DNA from: Pigmentiphaga sp. H8
GTDB lineage: Bacteria; Pseudomonadota; Gammaproteobacteria; Burkholderiales; Burkholderiaceae_B
Direction: 5' to 3'
Assembly: GCF_003854895.1 (NCBI RefSeq)
Contig: NZ_CP033966.1
Coordinates: 2,046,001 to 2,110,000 of the forward strand
DNA length: 64,000 nucleotides
The translations under genes and the position numbers were made by a program. Below are positions 57,673 through 64,000 of this stretch, piece by piece (within the stretch, counting starts at the first letter, position 1; every line of letters begins with the position of its first letter). The notes beneath the pieces were generated by a model. The model did no database searches and was not told the origin of the DNA. It saw only the letters and a list, made by a program, of their open reading frames with translations.

Positions 57673-59031
57673 ATGAAGACACGACCTTCGCAAGATGATC
57701 TCGACGTTTACGTCTGGGAAGGCAAATCGGATATCGCCGACCGTGTCGCACGGGCTCTGGCCAATTTCGATGCGGACGTGATCCGCGCGGACAACATCGC
57801 CGTATCGCGCGACGTGACGAGCGTGCGCATGTCGGTGGCGATCATCTCGGTCACGGTCATCGACCGCCCGAGTTTCAGCGTCAGCGACTGGCAGGCCGGC
57901 CATGGCATGCCGGTGGTCTGGGTGGCGGCCGAGGCCCGCAACAGCGACCCGCGCGTCTATCCGCCCGAGTATTCCAATGTCCTGACGGCCGACTTCACCG
58001 CGGCCGAGCTGCGCACGCTGGTCTTCAAGGTGGCGGGTGTGGTGCGGGAGCAGGGCTCGCGTGCCAAGGCGGCCGAACCGCTCATCGCCACCTCCGCCTG
58101 CATGCGGGTCTTCCTGTCGGAGGTCGAGGCCTTCGCCGATTGCGACTCGACGGTGCTGATCCGGGGCGAGACGGGCGTGGGCAAGGAGCGCGTGGCGAGG
58201 TTGCTGCACGAGGGGCATCGTCGCTGCGGGAAGGGACCGTTCGTGGCGGTCAACTGCGGCGCGATCCCCGACGGCCTGTTCGAGTCGCACTTCTTCGGCC
58301 ATGCCAAGGGAGCGTTCACGGGTGCGACCTTCGCGCACAAGGGGTATTTCGAGCAGGCCCACGAAGGTACGCTCTTCCTGGACGAAATCGGCGACCTGCC
58401 GCTTTACCAGCAGGTCAAGCTGCTGCGGGTCCTGGAGCAGAGCTGCGTGACCCGGCTGGGCTCCACGGCCGAGATCCCGGTGGATTTCCGCCTGGTGGCC
58501 GCGACCAACCGCGATCTGCGCGAACTGGTGCGCCAGGAGCTGTTCCGGGCCGACCTGTACTACCGCCTAGCGGTGATCGAGTTGCAGGTGCCCAGCCTGG
58601 AAGAGCGCGGTGCGGTGGACAAGATCGCCATCTTCAAGGCCCTGTTGGGACAGATCCTGCCCGAGCAGGAAGACGAGGTGCCCGACTGGCTGGCGGCCCT
58701 GGTGACGCGCACGCGCTTCCCGGGCAACGTGCGCGAGCTGCGCAACGTGGCCGAGCGGGTGGGGGTGATGGTCAGGCAGTTCCGGGCCTGGGACCGGGAA
58801 CGCATCGGCCGTATCTTCGCGTCGCTGGCCGAGGGGGTGATACCGGCCAACGAGCGCAGTCCGCAGGAATTGGCCGAGCGCAACCGCATCGTCGGCGCGC
58901 TGGATGCCCACGGCTGGCGGCGCCAGGACACCGCCAATTTCCTGGGAATCAGCCGCAAGGTCCTGTGGGAAAAGATGCGCAAGTACCAGATTGTCGGCCA
59001 GGATGCCGAAGTGGCGGGCGAACTGGATTGA
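57673..59031 (+). CDS. sigma-54 activator with degenerate receiver domain
   Basis: A 452-residue enhancer-binding protein. Residues 10-125 look like a receiver fold, but the acceptor strand reads VAIISVTVIDR, with no Asp at the usual place, so phosphorylation is unlikely. The AAA+ domain has Walker A GETGVGK (165-171), GAFTGA (213-218) for sigma-54 contact and Walker B LFLDEIGD (234-241). A Fis-type HTH (NRIVGALDAHGWRRQDTANF, then LGISRKVLWEKM, 404-436) ends it. Last in the tad locus; probable activator of a sigma-54 promoter at flp. FleQ-like proteins with such domains can bind c-di-GMP; not shown here. Confidence 0.92.
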   Translation: MKTRPSQDDLDVYVWEGKSDIADRVARALANFDADVIRADNIAVSRDVTSVRMSVAIISVTVIDRPSFSVSDWQAGHGMPVVWVAAEARNSDPRVYPPEYSNVLTADFTAAELRTLVFKVAGVVREQGSRAKAAEPLIATSACMRVFLSEVEAFADCDSTVLIRGETGVGKERVARLLHEGHRRCGKGPFVAVNCGAIPDGLFESHFFGHAKGAFTGATFAHKGYFEQAHEGTLFLDEIGDLPLYQQVKLLRVLEQSCVTRLGSTAEIPVDFRLVAATNRDLRELVRQELFRADLYYRLAVIELQVPSLEERGAVDKIAIFKALLGQILPEQEDEVPDWLAALVTRTRFPGNVRELRNVAERVGVMVRQFRAWDRERIGRIFASLAEGVIPANERSPQELAERNRIVGALDAHGWRRQDTANFLGISRKVLWEKMRKYQIVGQDAEVAGELD

Positions 59032-59153
59032 TTTGGAGCGGCTCGGCACCAAAAAAGGCTTAATAAAGAGCCCACGGCGCCGTACTTTCATTAAAATCGG
59101 ACACGCTTTGTTACGGCCGGGCCGACGAACTCGATATGACCAAGGAAGCTGGA

Positions 59154-59873
59154 ATGAAAATGAGGACATGCAGAATGTTCCGACAAGTGGGGATCGTACT
59201 GTTGCTTTCCACGGCATCCCTGGGTGCCTCCGCTCAGGTGGTCCAGAACACGACCGCCAAGACGGCGGCGCAGGCGCAGGCGCCGGCTCAGGCCGCGCCG
59301 GCCCGGTCCGTGGACGCCGCCCAGGCGGCTTCCAACAACAGCACGATGGCGGAACTGCAGCAGCTCATACAGAACCGCACGCTGAACGAACTGCGCACCA
59401 CGTACAACGGCAACTACGGAGCCAGCCTGCTGTTCAAGGCGGATGACCTGACCTACTACGTGGCGATGTTCCAGCAGAAGAATTTCTGGCGCGTGGTCAA
59501 GACTACCTCCGAGTCGCAGGCGGAGCAGACCTACAAGGCCTTCGTCGAACAGACGGTGCAATTGGCCGATGTGGACATCCGCCGCATCAAGCTCGACGCC
59601 GAACGCGCCGTGACCGAGAAACAGATCAGCGCCAACGAGACGCGCCTGAGCGCGCTGCAGAATGACCTGAGCATGCAGCGCCAGCAGGAGCAGCAGGTGG
59701 CTGCCCGCCAGGAACAGGCCCGCCAGGAAGCCGCCGCGCTGGCCAACGAACGGCAGGCCGCGCGCGAACAGCTCAACACCCTTCAGCGCCAGATCCGCAT
59801 GCTGGAAGAACAGCAGACCAAGCTCGACAGCGCCAACAGCGTGACGAGCCAGGACGGCCGGCGCGGCCGCTAA
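59154..59873 (+). CDS. DUF2968-like exported coiled-coil protein
   Basis: A 239-residue protein: signal peptide (FRQVGIVLLLSTASLGASAQ), an Ala/Gln-rich linker, a conserved core (LQQLIQNRTLNELRTTYNGN, then YGASLLFKADDLTYYVAMFQ; about 70-115) and a ~100-residue C-terminal coiled coil rich in Gln, Glu and Arg. The core resembles DUF2968 of Burkholderiales, recalled from memory. ATG 59154 has AAGGAA upstream; ATG 59136 is an alternative. It follows the tad locus by 122 bp and may have its own promoter. Role unknown. Confidence 0.72.
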   Translation: MKMRTCRMFRQVGIVLLLSTASLGASAQVVQNTTAKTAAQAQAPAQAAPARSVDAAQAASNNSTMAELQQLIQNRTLNELRTTYNGNYGASLLFKADDLTYYVAMFQQKNFWRVVKTTSESQAEQTYKAFVEQTVQLADVDIRRIKLDAERAVTEKQISANETRLSALQNDLSMQRQQEQQVAARQEQARQEAAALANERQAAREQLNTLQRQIRMLEEQQTKLDSANSVTSQDGRRGR

Positions 59874-59896
59874 GCTCGACCGCCGTGTCGTGCCGG

Positions 59897-59923
59897 AACC
59901 GGGGCCCCAGGGCCCCGGTTTTC
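59897..59923. terminator. terminator after the coiled-coil gene
   Basis: AACCGGGGCC, loop CCAG, GGCCCCGGTT followed by TTC on the plus strand and by CCGG on the minus strand. Ten perfect pairs at the junction of convergent genes; it reaches the last codons of the MFS gene. Confidence 0.65.
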
Positions 59924-61133
59924 ATTTCGAGGCGAAAGACATCAGCAAGGCCGCCAGCCCTAGCGCCGCGCCGGTCGCGCATACCGCATGCCACTGGCCC
60001 AGGCTCCATGCCACGCCGGCCAGCGCGGATCCCGCCGCGCCTCCCAGAAAGAACAGGCCCACGAACAGCGCATTGATACGGCTGCGGGCCGCGGGGTCCA
60101 GCAGATTGACGGCGCGCCGCCCCAGCGTCTGGTCTCCGGTGACGCCGGCATCCAGAACGATGGCCGCCAGGCCCATCGCGATCCAGGGCGTATGGCCGCC
60201 GTGCCAGGTACCTCCGGCCCAGGCGGCCAGGGCGAAGGCGCCGACCATGCCCAGATGGGAGATCGCCGTCACCGGCCGCGTCCAGCCCCGGTCGCCGGCC
60301 CGGCCCACCCAGGGCGTGATGAAGGCGGCGGCCGCGCCCACCAGTGCGAACATGGCGATGCCGCGCTGTCCCACCGAGTAGGGCGGCTGCGCCAGGCGTA
60401 GCGCGACGGCGGTCCAGAACAGGCTGAAGGCCGCCATGCTGAGGGCGGCGCTGGCCGCCCGCCGGCGCAGGACCGGTTCGCGGCGCAGCAGCGATCCCAG
60501 CGACACGATCAGATCGAGATAGCGTGGACCGGGCGGCGGCTGCCGGTCGGGGATGCCGCGCACCAGCGTCCAGCCGAGCACGATCGAGGCCAGGGCGCTG
60601 GCGGCGTAGAACGCGCGCCATCCCAGCGTGTCGGCAAGCAGGCTGGCCAGCGGGCGGGAAAGCAGGATGCCGACCATCAGGCCGCCCATGATGTCGCCGA
60701 TCACCCGCCCCCTGATGTCGGGCCCCACCATGGCGGCGGCGATGGGCACCAGCACCTGGATGACGGAACTGGCCGCGCCCAGGACGAACAAGGCCGCCAG
60801 CAGCAGCGCGGCGAAGGGGCTGCACGCGGCGGTTGCCGCGGCCACCGTGGAGGCGGCCAGCATCGCGCGCACCAGGCGGCGGTGCGGCGCCACGTCCGCC
60901 AAGGGCACGAGCAGGAACAGTCCGGCCGCATAACCCAGCAGCGTGGTCATCGCCATCAGGCCCGACGCGATGGGCGCCAGGCCCAGCGAGGCACCCATGA
61001 CGCCCACCAGTGTCTGCGGCGCGAAGAGATTGGTGACGAGGACGCCGGTGGCGGTGCCGAACAGCAGCACCGGGGGCCGGGCGGAGGGAGACGCGGGCGG
61101 GGCCAGGGCACCGGACTTGCCGCAGGTGGTCAT
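59922..61133 (-). CDS. MFS transporter
   Basis: A 403-residue inner-membrane protein with 12 hydrophobic segments and a loop 2-3 motif region LVPLADVAPHRRLVRAM (about residue 75). TM4-5 contains DIRGRVIGDIMGGLMVGILL, typical of drug-efflux-like MFS proteins of the YgaY type. GGAGC lies before ATG 61133; the ATG at 61163 would add a lead without a ribosome site. Divergent from a LysR gene across 106 bp, which likely controls it. Substrate unknown. Confidence 0.87.
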   Translation of the reverse strand: MTTCGKSGALAPPASPSARPPVLLFGTATGVLVTNLFAPQTLVGVMGASLGLAPIASGLMAMTTLLGYAAGLFLLVPLADVAPHRRLVRAMLAASTVAAATAACSPFAALLLAALFVLGAASSVIQVLVPIAAAMVGPDIRGRVIGDIMGGLMVGILLSRPLASLLADTLGWRAFYAASALASIVLGWTLVRGIPDRQPPPGPRYLDLIVSLGSLLRREPVLRRRAASAALSMAAFSLFWTAVALRLAQPPYSVGQRGIAMFALVGAAAAFITPWVGRAGDRGWTRPVTAISHLGMVGAFALAAWAGGTWHGGHTPWIAMGLAAIVLDAGVTGDQTLGRRAVNLLDPAARSRINALFVGLFFLGGAAGSALAGVAWSLGQWHAVCATGAALGLAALLMSFASK

Positions 61134-61187
61134 GCAAAGCTCCGTTTGATAAATTAATTGCATATAGAACGAAAACTTTATTTTTCT

Positions 61188-61205
61188 ATTGCATGATCAA
61201 GCAAT
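61188..61205. promoter_or_regulatory. candidate LysR operator
   Basis: ATTGC-A-TGATCA-A-GCAAT is an 18-bp palindrome with a single central-flank mismatch, lying 35 bp before the LysR start in the divergent gap. A further half-site ATTGCATA occurs at about 61157. The gap is AT-rich. Confidence 0.5.
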
Positions 61206-61239
61206 TCAATCCTTCGCATCATGATTATGCGGAAATGTC

Positions 61240-62151
61240 ATGAACATCCATGACCTGGAAGCTTTCGTGGCGGTGGTAGAGACCGGTTCCATCGTCGGGG
61301 CATCGGCCCGGCTGCACCTGACGCAGCCGGGCGTGACGCGCCGTGTGCAGAACCTGGAGGAGCGCCTGGGCGCGATCCTGCTGGACCGGCAGTCCAAGCC
61401 CCTGAAGCCGACGGCGGCGGGCCGCGAGGCCTACGAGCATGGACGGCGGGTGCTGCGTTCGCTGGAAGACCTGAAGGCCGGTGTGTCGCCGCAGGGGGAA
61501 GTGCAGGGCGAATTCCGGCTCGGCATCATGCCCTACCTGTCCGAAGCCGCGCTCATGCAGCCCTTCGATCGGCTTCGCACCGAGTTTCCGGCGCTGACTT
61601 TGCGCGTGACCTCGGGGTGGTCGCCGCGCCTGGTGGAGCAGGTCGTGCGCAGCGAGCTGGATGCCGTCGCGGTGTGCCTGGCCGATGGCGTGCCGCCGCC
61701 CGAGAGCCTGGTGTGCGACGACCTGGGCGCCCAGCGGGTGTTGCTGGTCGCCGCGCGATCGCTGAAGGTGCCGCGCCGTCCGGGTCTTGAGCAACTGTCC
61801 CGCTTTCCCTGGGTCATGAACGAGAGCGGCTGTGGCTTCCGGGCCACCATCCGCCATCGGTTCGAGGCGGAGCGGCTGCCCTTCCAGGTGGCGGTCGAAG
61901 CCCTGAGCGTGGACCTGAGGATGTCGCTGGTGGCACGCGGCTTCGGCATCGGCATCGTGACGCCCGCCGCATTCGCGGGCGGCGCGTGGCGCGACGAGGT
62001 CGGGGTCATCGCGTCGCCCGATTTCCGCCCCTGCGTGCGCGCCTGGCTGTTGCACCGCGCGCCCGCGGGCCGGCTGGCGCGGCCCATCGCCGCGTTCCGG
62101 GAGGCGCTGGTCGAGGTGCTGAGGGAACCGGACTCGTTGCGCGAGCCGTGA
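61240..62151 (+). CDS. LysR-family transcriptional regulator
   Basis: A 303-residue regulator: HTH in residues 1-60 (MNIHDLEAFVAVVETGSIVG, then ASARLHLTQPGVTRRVQNLE), effector domain from about 90 (FRLGIMPYLSEAAL). GGAAA lies 5 bases before the ATG. Divergent from the MFS gene at 59922-61133, its likely target and a common layout for inducible efflux. It ends 33 bp before the convergent AAHS-type transporter. Confidence 0.9.
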   Translation: MNIHDLEAFVAVVETGSIVGASARLHLTQPGVTRRVQNLEERLGAILLDRQSKPLKPTAAGREAYEHGRRVLRSLEDLKAGVSPQGEVQGEFRLGIMPYLSEAALMQPFDRLRTEFPALTLRVTSGWSPRLVEQVVRSELDAVAVCLADGVPPPESLVCDDLGAQRVLLVAARSLKVPRRPGLEQLSRFPWVMNESGCGFRATIRHRFEAERLPFQVAVEALSVDLRMSLVARGFGIGIVTPAAFAGGAWRDEVGVIASPDFRPCVRAWLLHRAPAGRLARPIAAFREALVEVLREPDSLREP

Positions 62152-62184
62152 CCGCCGGTGCGTAGCCGGCCGGCGGTCCGGGGC

Positions 62185-63453
62185 TCAGGTGATGGAGGTG
62201 GCCTGCACCGGAGCAGGGCCGGCATCCGGGCGCCGGTCCACCCAGGCCAGCGCGGCCAGCACCGCCAGCGCGGCCGCGGCCGGCACGACCGCGGTCAGCA
62301 CGATGTCCCGGGGGCTCCAGTTCAGCGCCAGCATCAGGCCGCCCAGGGCTGGTCCGACGATGGAGCCTATGCGGCCCGAGGCCGCGGCCCAGCCCACGCC
62401 GGTGGTGCGGATCTCCGGCGGGTAGTAGGACACCGCCAGGGCGCTTTGTCCCACACAGCCGGTGATCAGGCCCGCGCCCATGCCGCCGATCACGGCCAGC
62501 ACCTGTCCAGGCGCCAGCGCGGCCTGGTTCACGACCAGTATCGAGGCGATCGCGATCAAGGTCGTGATCGCCAGCAGGCGCTTGACGCCCAGCTTCGCCA
62601 CCAGCGCCATCATCGCCAGGCTGCCCAGCAGGCCGCCCAGGCCGAAGGCGGCCGTCGCGGCCGGCGCCTGCGCGGGACCGAAGCCGAACTCGGCCAGCAG
62701 CGTGGGAATCCAGAAGGTCAGGGCATAGGCATCCAGGAAGATCAGGAAGGCGAACAGCCACAGCAGCCAGGTGCGCAGCCGCCAGCGGCGGTCGAACAGC
62801 GCCGCCACGCTGCCGCCCTGGGCCGGCCGGGAGGTACGGGTGGCCAGGTCGCGGCCGGGAAGGACCTTCAGGAAGAAGGGCAGCAGCACCAGCGGCAGGA
62901 TGCCGCCTATCATGAACACGGAGTGCCAGCCGTACTGCCGCATCAAGGGCACGCCAGCCATGCCGCCGATGACGGCGCCCGCCGACAATCCCGCCGCCAC
63001 CAGCATCGCCGCCGTTTCCTTGTAGCGGGCCGGCGTCGCGCCGGCGGCCACCGATACCGCCACGGGCAGCGCGCCACCCAGGCCTACGGCCGCGACGAAG
63101 CGCAGGGCCGCCAGCACGGGGACATCCGGCGACCAGGCGGACAGCAGCGTGCCCAGGCCGAACAGCGCGACGCTCAGGCCGCCCACCGTGCGCTGTCCCC
63201 AGCGGCTGGCCAGCGGACCGCAGGCCAGATAGCCCACGACGGCGCCCACGCTGGTGGCGACGAAGGCCGGCGTGAACGCCGCGGGCGGCAAACCCCATTC
63301 ACGCGCCAGCGCAGGGGCGACGAAGGCGATGGACGTGGTGTCCAGGCCGTCCAGCAGCACGATCAGGAAGCAGATCGCCACGACGCCGATGCGGGCGAGG
63401 CGCGAGCGCGAAGCGTCGCCGGACGTGGCGGCCGATACGGAGGAAGTGTCCAT
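62185..63453 (-). CDS. MFS transporter, aromatic acid:H+ symporter type
   Basis: A 422-residue protein with 12 hydrophobic segments. Features of the AAHS group (PcaK/MhpT-like): FLIVLLDGLDTTSIAFVAPAL in TM1 (DGxD motif, with Asp residues needed for substrate uptake in PcaK) and GPLASRWGQRTVGGLS in loop 2-3. AAGGACC precedes ATG 63453; an upstream frame to 63552 overlaps the esterase gene. It starts 23 bp after the esterase stop, so the two probably form an operon that takes up an aromatic acid or ester product. Confidence 0.88.
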   Translation of the reverse strand: MDTSSVSAATSGDASRSRLARIGVVAICFLIVLLDGLDTTSIAFVAPALAREWGLPPAAFTPAFVATSVGAVVGYLACGPLASRWGQRTVGGLSVALFGLGTLLSAWSPDVPVLAALRFVAAVGLGGALPVAVSVAAGATPARYKETAAMLVAAGLSAGAVIGGMAGVPLMRQYGWHSVFMIGGILPLVLLPFFLKVLPGRDLATRTSRPAQGGSVAALFDRRWRLRTWLLWLFAFLIFLDAYALTFWIPTLLAEFGFGPAQAPAATAAFGLGGLLGSLAMMALVAKLGVKRLLAITTLIAIASILVVNQAALAPGQVLAVIGGMGAGLITGCVGQSALAVSYYPPEIRTTGVGWAAASGRIGSIVGPALGGLMLALNWSPRDIVLTAVVPAAAALAVLAALAWVDRRPDAGPAPVQATSIT

Positions 63454-63476
63454 GGTGGTCCTTGCGAAGAAGGGAT

Positions 63477-64000
63477 TCAACGCGGCGCGCGCCGGGCCTG
63501 GATGAGGCGGTCGATGTGCAGCACGGCGCCGTCCTGCCCATGGCTGGGCCACGAGGGCAGCGTCGCGCGGTTGGGATCGCCGGTGTGGGCGAACGCCGCG
63601 CAGATGTCCTGGAAGCCGCGGCTCAGATCGGCAAGCTCGGCCGGATCGGCACCGGCCACCATGGGCGCGTCCCGCCAGGTGGCCAGGTTGCCGAACAGGA
63701 AGGGCAGTTCGATGCAGTGGCAGGCGCCGATGCCCGGCGTGGGCGACTGCCAGTCGAACTGATAGACGAACGGCGCGCGGCCCTTCGCGGCCAGCGCGCG
63801 CGCATAGGCCAGCGTAGGCTCGATGAAATCCAGGCGGGACCGCAGGTCCGTCAGCACCGCGACAGGCGTGCCGGGCGCCCGGCTGGCGCGGGCCTGCTCA
63901 TACCGCTCGTCACCTGCCTGTCCATAGTGGGCCTGATACACGCCGCGCACCGTGTCCGCCGGCAGGTCGCGCATGACGGCATCGCCCACATGGAACGCGG
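63477..64000 (-). CDS. type-B carboxylesterase, C-terminal part
   Basis: The frame is open to the window edge, so the N-terminal part, including the catalytic Ser, is missing; the last ~173 residues are present. YQFDWQSPTPGIGACHCIEL then PFLFGNL holds the catalytic His of carboxylesterase type-B enzymes, and ADLSRGFQDICAAFAHTGDPN and LPSWPSHG are typical C-terminal motifs. It is upstream of, and 23 bp from, the AAHS transporter gene; together they could hydrolyse an ester and move the acid. Confidence 0.82.
   Translation of the reverse strand, partial: AFHVGDAVMRDLPADTVRGVYQAHYGQAGDERYEQARASRAPGTPVAVLTDLRSRLDFIEPTLAYARALAAKGRAPFVYQFDWQSPTPGIGACHCIELPFLFGNLATWRDAPMVAGADPAELADLSRGFQDICAAFAHTGDPNRATLPSWPSHGQDGAVLHIDRLIQARRAPR

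Noticed and set aside
27347..64000. Integrative element with a second att site
   Set aside because: No integrase gene and no second copy of the tRNA-Ser 3' end was found within the window.

Overview
The window is a GC-rich (roughly two-thirds G+C by eye) betaproteobacterial chromosome segment. Gene content and protein style point to Alcaligenaceae, most likely Bordetella or a close relative such as Achromobacter. This is an inference from a ppiA-ppiB-lpxH block next to cysS-alkA-accA-tilS-lysC, Bug-type tricarboxylate receptors, and a family of short GC-rich hairpin repeats. No rRNA, insertion sequence, phage or CRISPR array is visible.

Bases 1-27,440 are a dense housekeeping block. It opens with glycogen/trehalose genes (end of treZ, malQ, treY, joined by ATGA overlaps), then an NCS2 nucleobase permease, a small exported protein, a gamma-glutamyltransferase-like enzyme divergent from gshA, a CPA1 cation/proton antiporter, a cardiolipin synthase, ribA, uppP, suhB, trmJ, a prpF-like gene, lpxH, two cyclophilins with a TPR protein, cysS, an AlkA-type glycosylase, accA, tilS, lysC and tRNA-Ser(GCU). 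Three copies of an ~80-bp two-hairpin repeat sit at 14455, 21092 and 23256, each touching a gene end.

Bases 27,465-38,431 are more accessory. A divergent GntR regulator faces a five-gene minus-strand operon (FAH-family hydrolase, polysaccharide-deacetylase-like hydrolase, Bug receptor, carboxymuconolactone-decarboxylase-like protein, maleate-isomerase-like protein). An isochorismatase-fold amidase and its LysR regulator lie beside it. Together they suggest degradation of an amide or ring compound through maleamate/maleate to fumarate. A secretory lipase, a ribB-lysR pair under an FMN riboswitch and an MFS transporter follow.

Bases 38,501-59,900 are devoted to the cell surface. A collagen-like, repeat-rich lipoprotein gene (with a one-base frameshift inside 54-bp tandem repeats) lies in an apparent operon with a MarR regulator and next to an orphan TpsB/FhaC-type outer-membrane transporter. 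An unusually AT-rich 351-bp regulatory stretch with a near-perfect 26-bp palindrome leads to a stand-alone MHYT membrane sensor. A complete Flp/Tad pilus locus then follows (flp, prepilin peptidase, two TadE-like pseudopilins, cpaB, cpaC, tadZ, tadA, tadB, tadC, tadD, a DUF3613-like protein, tadG), ending in a sigma-54 activator with a degenerate receiver domain and a DUF2968-like coiled-coil protein.

Bases 59,922-64,000 hold two MFS transporters, a LysR regulator divergent from the first, and the end of a type-B carboxylesterase co-directional with the second.
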